Source: Fereydounia khargensis (taxonomy: Eukaryota > Basidiomycota > Ustilaginomycetes > Urocystidales > Fereydouniaceae). From it: a DNA stretch of 64,000 nucleotides. The notes under the pieces were generated by a model. That model was not told the origin of the DNA and ran no database searches. It saw nothing but the letters and a program-made list of their open reading frames with translations. Positions 9,991 to 25,200 of this stretch are shown here, piece after piece; the first letter of the stretch is position 1, and each line of letters starts with the position of its first letter. The position numbers and the translations under genes were made by a program. The DNA lies in the NCBI GenBank assembly GCA_026413255.1, contig JAOCZO010000004.1, positions 310,001-374,000 on the forward strand, in the 5' to 3' direction.

Positions 9991-11254
9991 GGTTAAGCTT
10001 TGTTCGAGATTCAAGGCAAAAGTGAATGTGAAAAGGAGAGGAGGAAGGGACGGGGAAGAGGTGGGTGTCACGGAGAAGGGAGATGAAGTTTCAAGTCGTG
10101 ACTAAATTGGGATGCGGGATGAAAGAGAGTCACAGATTGGTGGGAGGTGGGTTCGTCGAGGAAGAATGATATGTGGGAATGTAGAAAGGAAAGGCAAAAG
10201 AAAGAGAAACAGGAGACAAACGGGTTATGTTGAGTTGATCGAGATGGAGGCACAATGGTGAGAGCGGAGCCAAGCTATGTTCTGCTTAATTTGGGGGGGT
10301 CAAAGGGTCAAAAGGGGCCGAGTTGGATGTGACAAGCTGGTTGTAAGCAAACCAAACACGGACCGCCCAAGTCAGCACTAACTTTGCATCTATGGGCATG
10401 CTCCCATGCATGCAGCTCGCTCACTAAAGTGGCAGGACCGCAACTTGGGCCCAGTCCGTCTCGTTACGCGGTATGCAGCTTGGGTTGGTTGACACGCCCA
10501 GCCGCCCATGCATGCGTGTTGCCAGCAAAAGCTCACGCGCACGCGTCGCGGGCTCGCAAGCCTGACAGACCCGCGTACTGTACCCGCTCTCAACTGTCAC
10601 CCGTTGCCGGCAGCACGCCCCACACTCGGGCTTTATTGGCCTTTAGTGCAGCGTGGCTTTGTCTCGCATACGCTCACGGACCCCGTTCGCCGGAGGGAAC
10701 AAGAAAAAGACTGGAGAAATACAGTGACGGTCACCCACCATCATCATCATGCGTGTCGTTCCATTTAGGGTCCAGCTCTGATTCAGACGAACCCACCTCC
10801 GAGGGGCCGCCATACCAATCACATCTTGGCTCTTCTAGAATCGTGACAGACAATCCCGTCTCGTTTGTGTTCACATCGGCCAAAAAGGAATAAAAAAACC
10901 CCCATAAAAACAATATAACGGGCAGCGCAGCTCAACCCCACCAAGCCGCCGTCGCGAGCCCCTTGACGAGGACAAAGTGATGCACCCACCAACAGTCTTT
11001 CGATCATTGTGAGGCATTTCAGATCGCCTCTGGGATGTTTTCTGGGAAATTCCCTGAGAATGTGTTTCACGAACGAGGTTCGCTGTGCTTTACGTTCAGT
11101 TCTCAGCCACAACTCACGATACTGTAGTTCAGCATCAACTGAAAGGTACAGTATAAATGGCCAAAATCTGGCCATCCCATCCCCATTTCACATCCACACA
11201 TCCAAATCTTCAGCTCACAGTCTTTCATAACGGACACCGAACCTTACAGTCACC
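9991..11254. other. Divergent intergenic region with both promoters
   Basis: Separates the NDK-like gene (-) from the small secreted protein gene (+). Only short, featureless open frames occur, the longest 169 codons at 10384-10893 and without domain character. The right end carries a clear TATA element ahead of the secreted protein gene. Confidence 0.6.
11152..11158 (+). promoter_or_regulatory. TATA box of the small secreted protein gene
   Basis: TATAAAT lies 97 bases before the ATG at 11255 and is followed by a C/A-rich leader (CATCCACACATCC-like) typical of strong fungal promoters. Position and context fit a core promoter element. No transcript data are available here. Confidence 0.6.
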
Positions 11255-11738
11255 ATGAAGTACTCCTCCTTCCTTCCTGTCGCTCTTCTCTTTGCTGGCG
11301 CCGCCAAGGCCTGGGACGCGAGCAAGTGCAGCAGCAATGCCTACCACTGTGTTTACGTTGACGGAGCCGAGTCCAAGGTTCAGGTTTTCGGATCGATCGA
11401 CCGTGACGGCTTCGAGAAATACCTCTTCCCCGCCACCTCCACCGGAACCGTTCAACTCGGCGGCTCCCTTATCTACCTGTAGGTTTATTTACCCCATTTC
11501 TCGTCTCGCCTTGCCTCTTAACATCCGGGGACTCACTGACTGAACCCTGGTTTTACATTCCGTCAGGCGCTTCGATGATGACCACGTCCAGCTGAGGCAC
11601 AACGGCAGACTCGACAGCTCCAACATCAAGCTTTCTGCCTTCCTCTCCAAGTTCCCCAACGTCTACGTTGACGCCTATCATACCTACGACCAGGTTTTCA
11701 ACTACCGTGGAGGTGATGTCAAGGTCCAGGCTTACTAA
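11255..11738 (+). CDS. Small secreted protein
   Basis: Two exons, 11255-11478 and 11567-11738, with an 88-nt intron (GTAGGT...TCAG), giving 131 aa. The N-terminus is a classic signal peptide (MKYSSFLPVALLFAGAAKA), with likely cleavage after Ala19. The mature chain is about 112 aa with two close cysteines (Cys25, Cys32), is rich in aromatic and charged residues, and has no membrane segment. It shows a strong preference for C-ending codons, a strong TATA box and a CACC ATG start context, all pointing to high expression. I do not recognise the family. It could be an extracellular structural protein or, in a plant-associated smut relative, a candidate effector; that is inference only. The exon join is secure because it closes the frame in a compact protein. 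Confidence 0.8.
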
Positions 11739-12005
11739 GTTGAACAAGTCAAGAGCCACAGTCTCTCCAGACAGTACAGAGTTCCTGAACCTGGATCTCA
11801 TCAATGTTTTGTTCACGTTTGTCCTTTTTCCAATCCCTTTGTTGCATCACACGACCTGATATACAGTAAATGAGTCCCCTTCATAATACATTTCTCCTCT
11901 TTATCAATGACATTCATACTATATCTTCCTCTTTCAGAAATTGTTCTGATTCTGATTGTTGCGCAGCTAATATGTGCAGCCATGTGGGTGAAAGGAAGAA
12001 TGCTT

Positions 12006-12029
12006 TACTGTACAGTACTGTACTGTTAC
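12006..12029. repeat. Palindromic ACAGTAC repeat
   Basis: A run of alternating TACTGTAC / ACAGTACTGTACTGT units just past the BRH2 stop codon. Units are self-complementary, so it can form a hairpin on either strand. Similar runs lie at 35389-35409 and 56471-56505. Confidence 0.7.
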
Positions 12030-15000
12030 AAAGCGGCGCGATTGTCTACCAGCGTCCAGCGCGTGTCACGACGAGTGGATAGGAAAACGTCCGCTTCTTC
12101 GTCTGGTTGACGCCAGGCGCTCTTGGATGTCGGGACCAGATTCGTCACGATAAATCTTGCGCCCTCTCGCAACAGATCGCCCAGCTTGCTCGCTTCCCAC
12201 ACGGTCAGCTGAACACTCCGAGCATATGGGTTCTTGCCTCTGACCGTCTCCTTTGGCGCTGGAGGGAGCCGTGCATCTCGGAACTTGACCACCTTAAAGT
12301 CACGCACATTGCGCGAGGGACAAAGTCTCTCCAACTCCCGTTCCACCTGCGCCCGTTCATCGTCCGCATCAGCCATTAAGCGGGCTCTGACAAGTCTCGA
12401 AAGCACTGGCAAAAGACGCCATCGCTGTGGGCCAAAAACATGGGCTTGAAGCGTCTCGCCCACGTTCTCTGCATGCTCTATCGTGTGGAAGACGGACAGC
12501 GCCTCGTCTTCAATATTAGAGACAAAGTCAGCCGCCGTGCCAAGGCCAACGTTTGATCCCTCACCAGCTTCTTCGAGGGCGATCAAGAGCGACTCCAGTT
12601 TTCGCCCACGGTTGTTAAACTGCGATTCAAGGCGTGCCATCGTCTCTTCCCTTCGCTTGCGCCATGACTCTTGAACTTCGGCTTCTTCGCTTTCGCCGCG
12701 TGCATTTTGCGCTCCTCTGGTGTCTTGATTCGTGTCAAGAAAAGCAAGAGGGAATACCTTTGTTATGATAATGTCCATGGCTGCAACAATTCCTCCATCG
12801 GGTGTCAAGCTGCGCAAAGAGGCAAAGTAGCGATCGCGACTGAAGCCGAGTCGGGCATCCCAGCGAGCCAGAGAGACAGAGTTACCATTGAGAAGCAGAG
12901 TCGAGGTGAGCAAGGCGGCGAGAACTTCGGTTCCGTCACCACTACTTTGAAGCTGTTGAGCAGACACGAGATTGGAACAGTATCAGTGTCCACCCGATAC
13001 TAACATAGCAGATTCAATTCAGACTGACCTTAGCACCAGCGATCGCAAGCTTTTGCCCGACTCTAAGACGCCCGCGACGTACAGCGCTTGCAAGCGTATT
13101 GTCGAGGCTGGCCCGGATTCGATACCACCCATCTGAAAGCTCGAGCATCACCTCCATCGGTAGCTTCTGGCCGAATTCATCGCATTCCTCCTCCTGATAT
13201 GTCAATATCCGCGTGACGAAAAGCGTCATGGGAGATTGAGGGGAGGAGTCATGCTCCTGTATCCGTTTGATACAAGAACGATGAGCGAGATGCACCTCAC
13301 GCTCATATCGATACAACAGCTGGCTGATGAGTTCATCCCAAGTCCATCTCCAGCTAGATTCGTTGGGACAGTGGCGCGAGAGACTAGCCATTTTCCATAG
13401 AATCAAGCTCCAATGGTTCTGAACCCAGGCTAGATCCACTTGAAGACATCCCCGGTGTTGCAGAGTCTCCAAGGCCTGGCTCGGGCCCAGCAATACGCCA
13501 GCAGGACCGTCGAATGCATAGAGACTCGCTTTAGAAGCGTCGTCCAAGATGACGAGGACTTCATCAGGAACTCCTTTCGCTATCGCCTGTAAAGGCGATA
13601 TGCCCTCAGGAGATATCCCGTACTCCGCGAGCCCAAGCCTTTTGCCGCGATGTGAAATAGAGAAAACAGCGGCGGATGATTCAGCCATGTTGACGGATGT
13701 CTTGAGACTTCCTTGTTGCGGACGAAGGGCCTGCGCACGCGAAAAGGGTGATCCATACACTTGAGAAGTGTCTGCAGGTGATGCAGTGGCCATGACAGGA
13801 CGTATTCCATTCTTGAATGGCGTTCGAAACCGTGGACGTGGAGAGGGAGCAGCGGAACTCTGTCGCAAGGGGCGAGGAGTCACCCCGAGCGAGATCCTCT
13901 TCGTCTGTGGTGAGCAATTTCTGTTAGGAGTTCGAAGTGCTGATGTGCTTGGAGCTGGTGAGGCTATTGTAGACCGCATGACGACACTTCTATGACCATC
14001 TGCGCCTCGAAGCATCGATACAGCCCCTAGATGGATTGGAGTCGATACGGCCTCTGCGTCTTCGTTTCGTCGCTTTTTGGCGGAAGGAGTGATGAAACCG
14101 ATGTCACGAGGTTGATGCCGTTCCACCTCTGTATCCCCAACTTTGGCAGACGGCGACCAATCCCGATCGGCTCCTTGCTCCCGAGGATCAGGCCGTTTGC
14201 TCTGGATCTGACGGAGAGGCATCCTAGGCGTTATGCTCTGATCGCGCTTCTTGGGTTGAGCGTGATTCTTGTCCCTGTCCTCTGGGAGGTCTGACACGCT
14301 TTTTCCAGTTTTGAAGTAGGAGCTCGGGCGAAAGCTCGTGTCAGAAGCTGATGTCGTAGCCTCCGTCAAGTCTGGGTCGTTGAAGTCGTCGGCAAGCTCC
14401 GCGAACAACCGACGGGCTGATGCCAACGCTGCTTCACTTGGTACTAAGGCTTTGCCCTTCGCGCTTTGAAAACCGGTGAAGGCGGGGCCAGACAGAGTAA
14501 ATGCACGAGAGCTGGATGGGTCCTTGGCCACCATCCAGGTGTCCTCTTGACTATCCTGCATCGTTTGGGTTTGGGGAAGATCAAAAAGCCCACTATTTGA
14601 TCCCAACAGATCTGTGGGAGAACCAAGGGGGTCTGTCTTTCCTGTTCCGTCCTGTGCTATCGCTTGTTCCAACTGGTCCGCTTGACACCCTTCAATCGCC
14701 GACTTCAATGGATTTCGCGAGTACACCAGAGAATGAATCGATCTTGTTGCATCTGGGCTCGTGCTGTATGTCCTGTCAGTAGCTGTCGGGCTTAATGAAA
14801 CATCATCGAAAGCGTCGGCGTCCAACCCCTCGAAGAGATTGCTATGATCTATAGCATCACCATGAGAATGGCTTGGACTCTCGGCCAAGACGCTTACTGG
14901 ACGCAACTGCTGGGTTGATACGAGACTCTGCAGGCCCGGAAGAGGTTCCGCATCAGTCCGATGTTCGGCCCTGTTCTGAGCAGGTGGGGCATCCGTTAAT

Positions 15001-15232
15001 GCAACCGGTTGCGATTTTGCGCTGCCTGTGCGTTGGTCCTCCCCTAGCTCTGGCCCGGGAATGCATGCCATGGCATTGCTCAAGCTGGATGGACCGGCAC
15101 AGCCTTGAAAGAGAAAACATGGAACACCTCCTAATCAGCAGCACGCTCGGGGCAAGGACGAGATGCATGGCGCGGGTACTCACCGGGCGCTTCCAAAGGT
15201 GAGGGAGGCAAAGACTTGGCGGCGGATTCCAT
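12026..15232 (-). CDS. BRH2: BRCA2 homologue, Rad51 mediator (Brh2 type)
   Basis: Loads Rad51 onto single-stranded DNA in recombinational repair, with Dss1 as partner. Three exons on the minus strand: 15232-15184, 15103-13029 and 12952-12026 (introns 80 and 76 nt), giving 1016 aa, close to the 1075 aa of Ustilago maydis Brh2. Exon 1 encodes MESAAKSLPPSPLEAP; without it no ATG fits. One BRC element lies near residues 225-258, with FQSA (228-231) as the FxxA Rad51 hook. The DNA-binding part follows: a helical domain from about 525, OB1 (LSDGWYRIRASLD...GRLRVGQKLAIAGAK) crossing the exon 2/3 junction, then LARWDARLGF, OB2 (DGGIVAAMDIIITKVFPLAFLD) and a charged helical stretch like the BRCA2 tower. 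The N-terminal half is disordered. I saw only one BRC, matching Brh2 and unlike the eight of mammals. Confidence 0.93.
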
Positions 15233-17085
15233 GGCAAGGTCGCCGATTACTGTGAATATGACTTGAAGGATGGAGAAGCAACCATTGAGTTCCAAATCCA
15301 ACCTCAAGCCACCGATAAGGCACTGCGGAAGTTAGGGAAGATGAGAATACGGATGAGAGACTCGGTGGGCCGTTGCTGCGCCTTCTTCCTTTCATTCAGC
15401 CGGAGTGGGTGTCATTTACAAGACGCGCGGTTGGTTGCACGCGTCGTGAGGGACCAACCTGTTTGCCCTCCACTCTCTTGGGTCTAAAATGCCCCTCACG
15501 CAGGCAGATGGTGCATGCTCAACTGCCCAGCATTCGGATCCGAAAAAAGGCCGGCCAGAAAGAAGGGCTGGCTGGCTGTCGAGAACCTTAGGCTAGGCTC
15601 GGCTTCTCACAGTCGGCCCGACTCTTGTGGCAGAAGGGTCTGACAGATCGGGCCCGTTTTGAGCGTCTCGCATTGTAGAAAGCTCTCGCCGATCCAGAAC
15701 GACACTCACTCGCTGAGTGGTTGGCTCATGACGTGACATGTTCTGAGCGAACAGGTGCTTTCGAACATCCTCACATGCCATGCTGTTTTTGCAGCCTCTA
15801 TGCACAGGTCGGAACGGCATTGCTGGCTTGAGCACAGCCACAGCAGTTATCAGAGTCATGAACGCAACAAGAATGCTGTATGCTAGTCCATTTGGGAGGA
15901 GGCGAACACGGAGACCACAGTAGCCAGCCAGCCTTGGCCGTGACTGGCAAGGCCGGCATCAGCGTAAGGCTGTGTGTGAATGAGTATGCGTATCTCTCCC
16001 AACTCGACTTGGACTTGGGGCTGCTTGTTGATGTGGACAGAATGCAGCGAGAGAGCAGGTCCAGCACAGCCCGAGCGGGAGTCCCGGTGCCTAGACGGGC
16101 CCGCCCGCACCTCCCGCAAAAAAAGGCGGGACGCGACTGGGCCAGTTCAGAATTTGGCAGGCAGGGTTCGTTGGTGCCAGCGACAAATGACCAGCAGGGT
16201 GAAAGAGAGAGAGAGAGGATGAGACATGCACTGATCGGCTCGGATAGGGATCTAGGGGACCTGCACAACGAGATTCCACGCCCGATCAGCCAAAACACAC
16301 ACACACACAGTGACTATCACAGCAAGGCAAAGCAAAAATGCCAACAGCTAGGGGTGGCAGGGGAGGCAGGGTAGGCAGGTTAGGCAGGGAAGAAAACTCG
16401 AGAGAGAGAGAAAAAGAAACAACACGAACCGAAACGCAACACGAGTTGCTGCTCCTGCTCCTGCCGTTGCTGCACTGTGCAGCTCGATGGGCTGATGTAT
16501 GCATCTCAGCAGTCGTGTCTCTCCTCTGGCCTCCCAGCCCTCTCGCGCGCCGGCGCGCCAGCCGCAGGTGTTGGCCAAAGCCCCCTCTTTCCCCTCCAAC
16601 CGGGAGGTGCAGTGAGAAACTTGGCTCGACCGATGTGTTGGTCTACGCATCTCCGTGCACTGCACTGGGGCGCGCAGTCAACCCATCCCAGCCCATCCTC
16701 TGCACGTTGGCCCTTGCTCAGCCTGGCCCCCTGGAGGCCTCAAAGCCTCACCTCGCCATACTTACAACATCAGTCCTCGTCAAACAGTCTACGCTACCCC
16801 TTCCCCCAGCGCCATCACCATCCCCACTCGCTCCATCTTGACCCTCATACTTTCTCTTCTTCCCTGTCTTTTTCGTTTCATCCTCACGACAAACTAATAC
16901 ACGTCTTTACCCATCTTTGCTCTTCCCCTGGTTGGTCTCGCGGCGGAAACGAGTTGCGGACCCAAGAAGCAAAAGCACCGATAGGACAATAGTCTCCCAT
17001 AGAGAAATCTTTGGCCAACGCCTTCTCTCGAGCGTTCAAATCGCTTCTACTTCGTTTCGATCATTGAGCTTGATCCTACTTTACA
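15233..17085. other. Divergent intergenic region between BRH2 and GFA1
   Basis: No gene is supported. It contains simple repeats: GA runs near 16201-16220 and 16400-16412, an AC run at 16295-16308 and GGCAGG-type units at about 16347-16390. From about 16690 to 17080 the + strand becomes C/T-rich and is read as the GFA1 promoter and leader. Confidence 0.6.
16295..16412. repeat. Cluster of simple repeats (AC, GGCAGG, GA)
   Basis: Within about 120 bases there is an (AC) run, then GGCAGG/TAGGCAGG units, then (GA) runs. These are microsatellite-like and non-coding, in the intergenic space left of GFA1. Confidence 0.75.
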
Positions 17086-19580
<2,495 letters not shown>

Positions 19581-20016
19581 AGTTTCTTCCTTTGAAGTCT
19601 CTGACCGCCCTCGTCGTCTTGTTTTTCCGCTTTTCAGCTTTGTGAAATTTAAGTGCTCACCGATCAAGCTGTTCGTTTCTCTGACGTGTCAACAACCCTA
19701 AGGACGCCGCGATGGTGTCAGAAGCCTTGAAGCCCTGTATGCTCATGTGTCAAATGCAACTAATATCGGCCCATGTCATCTTGTAACGTTTACGTGTCAA
19801 TGTCTTGGAATCCAATAGAGACTAGGTCCGAACTTTGGTGATCCACGTGGAAGAGACGGGCCCGCACACACAAGTTTGAGGGTGATGTGACTACCACACA
19901 ATCTGTGGACATCAGGCGGTGGTCTTTTGCGTCAAGCAACGGGTGTTGATATTTTTTGAACATGCTCTAATTTCGTATTATATGAATCAACAAGCAGTGC
20001 TGTGCCCCCTGCCGTC
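19581..20016. other. Convergent intergenic region GFA1 / E2
   Basis: Holds the two 3' UTRs. A T-rich tract near 19615-19680 follows the GFA1 stop. No gene is seen. Confidence 0.6.
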
Positions 20017-21814
20017 TCAATGTAACAGCCCGAGCCAAAGCTCAGGAGACTCAACGAGTGCCTTCCAACGGTTCACAAGCTTTGCCAACTCGGCCCCCTC
20101 TACGACGCGGTGGTCTCCGGTGAAGCTGACAGGCATGATGAGGCGACGGACGACACGATCTGGATCCTTGATAGTTGCCTTCTTGCCGGCGCCAGGTACT
20201 TCGCTGGCGAATCGGGGCAGGGGCCTGGTTCTGCCGAGCGCACCAATAGCTAGCTGACCGGTGGGTGGAATCAAGGGGTGCGTGTACGTACCACCTCCGA
20301 CAGCACCAATGTTGCTGAGGGTGATGGTACCAGTGGCCTTGAGGTCAGACGGGCCGAGCCCCTTGGGTGAAGAAGCGCGGCTCTGGAGGCGGACGATGTT
20401 GCTCGACAAGTCAAAGATTGACTTGGTCTCAACTCGGGTCAAGCAAGGAGTGAGGAGACCAGCGGGGCTGGAGAGCGCAATGGAAATGTCGTGAGAAGAT
20501 CGTCGGTGGAGCTTGGCTTGTGAAGAGATCTTCTGCACGTTTCCATCAACTTCTGGAGAGGAAGGGGGAAGCGACAGAGTCGATCGGAACAAAGGATGCT
20601 CATGGAGAGCCATGCTCATAGCCTTGACTAGCAGCGGCAGCATGGTAAGCTTGTCGAAGCGAGATTCTTCCTCGACACGATCGAGCCCTTGTTCTTCGTG
20701 AGCGGCAAGGCTACGGCGATACTTGGAGGGAACATTCGCCGAAAGCAGAGCCCTGATCTTCTCCAAAGCTGTGACATCGATTTCGTCCGAGTACGCGAAA
20801 TGAGGCGTGTGTAGTGTAGACGTCATGGCCCTGAACATGGCCCTTCGAACTGGGTCCAAGTCAATGACCTGTGTTTCTCCTGCTGGGCTCTGAGTTGCTT
20901 GAGTTGGCTGGCGGTCGCTTGATTGAGTCGTTGAGGACTGGCTCGGTCCACCCTGGATGAATTTCAGAACATCTTCCTTGGTGATTCTGCCATCTTTTCC
21001 AGTTCCAACGACATCGGCGAGATTCATGTTGTGTTCTCGAGAGACGCGGCGGACGGCAGGTGTTGCCAAGATGTCCTTGGCAGCGGCTGAGCCACTGCTT
21101 GTTGCAGGCGTGCTCGTCGAAGTGAAGCCTTCCATGTCAACTCCGCCGAATTCGGAAGATTGCGTCGAGGTGGCAGGATCTTGGACAAGCTGGCTCTGGC
21201 TCTCGACGGACTCTGAGGTAGACTCTCCAGGCTGATTGTCCTCTGCAGATTCGGCCTCGACCTCGATCTCACACAAAGGTTGACCGACCTTGGCCACGTC
21301 GCCCTCCTTGTGCATGAGCTTCTTGACCTTTCCCGCGTATCTGCTCGTGATCTCTACGCTGGCCTTGTCTGACTGGACCTCGCAGATTGGGTCAAATTCT
21401 TGAACGGTGGCACCGGGCTGAACGAACCTGTGGGATTTAAATTGTTGTGAGCTTTGATGGAATGGTGACACTGGTTGAGCAAGGTCTGTGGGGGAATGCA
21501 ACGTACCATTTGATAATCTCACACTCTGTGATACCCTCTCCTACGTCTGCTAGAAGGTAAGGCTTGATTTGGGTAGCCTGCCTTCTCGGTGTGGTTGCAA
21601 AGGATCGGAAGGCGGTCGAAGATGATGATGAGCGACGAGGAGTCACATATGCGCGGATTTGCTGCTGCGGTGTGACTGGCGACTGTGTCAGTAGGGGACG
21701 TCCGATTCGATAGAGGCGTGCGGTACTTGATGATGGCACGGCCATCTCATGGGTGGTGGCATTGGCATTACGCGCCAATTTGCGTAGCAAGCCGTTGGCC
21801 TGTCGAGATGGCAT
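20017..21814 (-). CDS. Lipoyl-dependent acyltransferase E2 of branched-chain 2-oxo acid dehydrogenase
   Basis: Transfers acyl groups from lipoate to CoA in the mitochondrial complex that degrades branched-chain 2-oxo acids. Two exons, 21814-21507 and 21427-20017 (79-nt intron), 572 aa. The N-terminus is Arg/Ser-rich and reads as a mitochondrial targeting peptide. A lipoyl domain follows, with EVQSDKASVEI; Lys124 is the lipoylation site and sits just after the splice junction. Next come an acidic/Ser linker, an E1/E3-binding domain (ATPAVRRVSREHNMNLADVVGTG about 190-230) and the catalytic domain ending in FTGDHRVVEGAELAKLVNRW, with His542 in the active-site DHR motif. The single lipoyl domain and the GALGRTRPLPRF stretch favour the branched-chain E2 over pyruvate or 2-oxoglutarate E2; that choice is less certain than the family. 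Confidence 0.9.
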
Positions 21815-22288
21815 GGTTGCTGGCGTTGCTTGGGAAGGGCTTCTGAAAGCGAATGAGCGAGGCGACCCTGTACTACGTCAAGAATGGCATGGGAGGGTAT
21901 ATAAGCCTGGATGGCAATTTGCCTGAGCTTTGCCCAGGGTGTGCGGGGTGAGCTGCTGGCTGGGCGGGGTAAGGAGCGTGTGGTGGGTCAGTGTGTGTGG
22001 GGCCCAGCAAGGCCCTTGTTTGCCCAGCTGCAGTGCCTGTTGCTGGCCTGGAAAAAAGAGGTTTCTGCCCGAGTTGCGTGTCGGCTTTGACGGTGTTGGC
22101 GCGCACGGACTATTGGTCGGCCTCGGACGCCGCTTTCTCCACATTTCGCTTCCCCGCGACAGCCATCGCGTTTGGCTTTGACGGGCTTGGCGGTACGGTC
22201 GCGCATCCCGTACGGCATGGTTCCAAGCATTGAAGCATGCAACTGCCACGCTTTCCCCAGATTCTAATGGTGCAGCTTGTCTTTTATT
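21815..22288. other. Intergenic region with E2 promoter
   Basis: Separates the 3' end of CHL1 from the start of the E2 gene, both on the minus strand. It is GC-rich with CAGCTGCTGGCTGGGCGGGG-like tracts near 21950. No gene is seen. Confidence 0.55.
21897..21905 (-). promoter_or_regulatory. Candidate TATA box of the E2 gene
   Basis: On the minus strand the sequence reads CTTATATACC, about 85 bases before the E2 start codon at 21814. Spacing suits a core promoter; unsupported by any transcript data. Confidence 0.45.
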
Positions 22289-25200
22289 TCATAGCGATTC
22301 AGCTGCCCTCTTCTCCCTGAAGAACGATCCAACCCGTTGCGCCATCACGCCAAACCGCTCAGCAACAGTGACCTCCTTTCGGATCCACCCTGGCAATCTC
22401 GCCGTAATGTCCGCTCTTCCATATCTCCTGTCGAGGAGAATCAATGAGGCATAGTCGTTCCGGTGCCGGATCGCTCGTCCGATCGATTGATTCACTGCCT
22501 TCATACACATGTTTGTGTAAAGCTCATTACCCTACTATCTGTCAGTCGCAATTTCGCGCGGCCACTGCCTGATGATATTGACTCACTGGATCATGTGTCG
22601 CCGCCATTCCAGTTTGGCTCCCTAAATCGCGCACATACCGCATCCTCTCCTGGAGCTCAGGACTGTTGCTGTTCGCGAACGGCATGCCAACCATCACGAC
22701 ACATCTTGCCAGTTGGTCAGCAAAGTTGATACCCTCCGACAGCTTTGCACCAACTACAGCAAACAGAACAGCTCCCCCGGACCGGCTCTTCTGTTCGTGC
22801 CGATCCAGACACAAAATGAGGTTCAGAACGAGTTCATTCCACAAGTCCGAGATCCAAGAAACTCACCGATGGTGCGTCGATCGCCAACGTATACTCTCGG
22901 AGTACTTCATCGACTCCCATGGTAGTTTTGGGTTCCAGGAAAACTCGCTTCTTGGCTTCCATCCTGTTCAAAATGCTTGAATCTGGCCCAGACCAGCGGC
23001 TCATTACGCTCTCGAGGAAGCCGTACGACGGCAAAAAGATCACCAAGCCACCAGGTATCAGGTTGCAGAGATTTACCAGCGCTAATCCCAATTCGTCCAA
23101 GACAGCCGGGTCCTTGCGGCTCTCGTACTTGAACTCAAATGGAGTCCCCTTGGGCCCATTAGCCAGGACGAGAGCGAGCAGATTCGAAGGTGGAATAATG
23201 TGGCCGCATGAAAAGGTTGTAAAGCGATCCCGGTCGAGTGAAGGAACGAGTTGACTTTGGAAATCCGAGATAGGTTCCATGGTCCCTCCTGCTAGGATGA
23301 TCGATCGTGCCTCATCCACAAGACTCTTGAACACATGTGATGGATTGAGAAGCTGATACTTGAGCTTCATCCCCGGTCCTTCAGCATTTGTGTCCGCCTC
23401 CTCGGATGCTGTCACCTGTGACGAGCCCGACAACGTGTCGAGACGTAGCAGCACCCTGCCGTCCTCAGTCCGGTTAGCAAGAGAAAGAATGAAGGCCTCA
23501 ATAGCATGCATTGAGTGGATTGCGCTGGGGCGTTGGTGAGCTTGCTTTGATCCAGCAGAGGAATCGTGAACACCTTGTGTGACCCCTCGACGACTTTTCG
23601 TCTCTGATTCCGCAGCCTTTCGGTTGGCCTGCATTTCGGAATACCCACTAATCTTGCGTGCAATTTGCGTGTCCTTGAGCCAGGATTCGAGCCGAACAAG
23701 CTATGACACATCAGAAGCAGTCAGTTGAGGTTATTCAGTCCATAGAAGACTTTGCCAGCTTCTTTGTGCTTGCTTTGCTCCGCTACTCACATTGATCTGG
23801 TCCAGGTTGCGACCCATTCGAGACACGAATTCGGAAGCTTTGACCACCTCTTCCGAAACGACCGTCTTGTCGTCTCGTCTGGCTGTCCGTTTCTGCGCCG
23901 ATTGCGACCAGGTCTTGCAGTATTCTAAAAGTCCTTCCAAAAGACTGCGAACCTTGCGTAGATGCTCCTCATTTACCCCTTTGAGTCTATTGGAGAACCT
24001 TGCAAGGTACGTGTTCACCTGGTCGAGAGCTTGCTCGATTTGTTTCATTGTGACAGTCACGGTATGAGTTGACAGAATATTGTCAATGAGATTGTGGGCC
24101 TCATCGATGAGGACCACGCAGTCTTTGAGACTTATTCCAAGTGAAGCTCTACCTTCTTTCTGGAGGAGCAAATTGTACGGCAGAGTAACAAGCTGGAGAA
24201 GAAGCAGGTCAGTATCCCATTTTGTCACGCACCAGTATCCAACTCACCTCGGCCTGTCTGGCACTGGCACGTGCAGCGAAGTAAGGACAAGTTTTCATCT
24301 CTTTGCCGGTCTGTACAAGGTCTTCAATATCTCCTACCTCGGCCATGACCTGGTCTCTGAAGTCTAGAATCTGGGCCCGTCCGTCTTGATCCTGAGGAGG
24401 AAGATAATCGCATCTTTTACTCTTCATCTGCGACGAAGTGCCCTTGCCTTTCAGTAGTTCAAGACATCGTTCGTTCATCGCCTCAGTCCCTGCCTTCCTA
24501 CCGAGCTCCTGCACAACGGGATTGATGCACATTTGCTTTCGACTTCCAAGGCTGATCACTCTGATGGGATCATCCTCCATCTCTCCCATAACGCTTTTCC
24601 GGTCGTCGTTCTCGATGTTGCTCGTATGGCTCCAATAATCCCGCATCTTGATTTTGCTGCCAAAACGAGTCTTACGAAGCTCTGCAACGAATTGGGATAG
24701 CTGGCTGTGTGTGCGGCTGGCGTAAACAATCCTTGGTATCGTTTCGGGCTCTTCATCGTCATCAAGTGGCCCAAGCCTTGCCTTTTTCTCAGCTTCGAAT
24801 TGCGCCATCAAAGCTCGTACCTGCGGGGACAGGTTGCTGTAGTCGTCTTCTACGTTCACCACGTCCTTTTTTGCGTAGCTCAGAACCCCTCGGCGGCTTT
24901 TTACACGCCCTGATGCCAGGCTCGACTCGGCCTCAGTATCCAAGTCACTCGCGAGGAATTCCGAGTCAGAGCCGTCTGAAATGTCGTCGGCTTGCTTTTG
25001 CTTCTTTCTTCGTTGCCATTCGGAGCCTGAGCCATGAATCGCCGACGATTTGGCCTCCTTCTTCAGATGTGCTCGCCTGTTGCGAGCGGCTCGAATCCTT
25101 TCTCGAAGCTCTGCCTCATGCCGCGAGAACTCCGACCTTTTCTTTTCGAGTTGATGCTTGATCACCCAGTCCGGTTCTTCGACACAAATGTATTGTAAGA

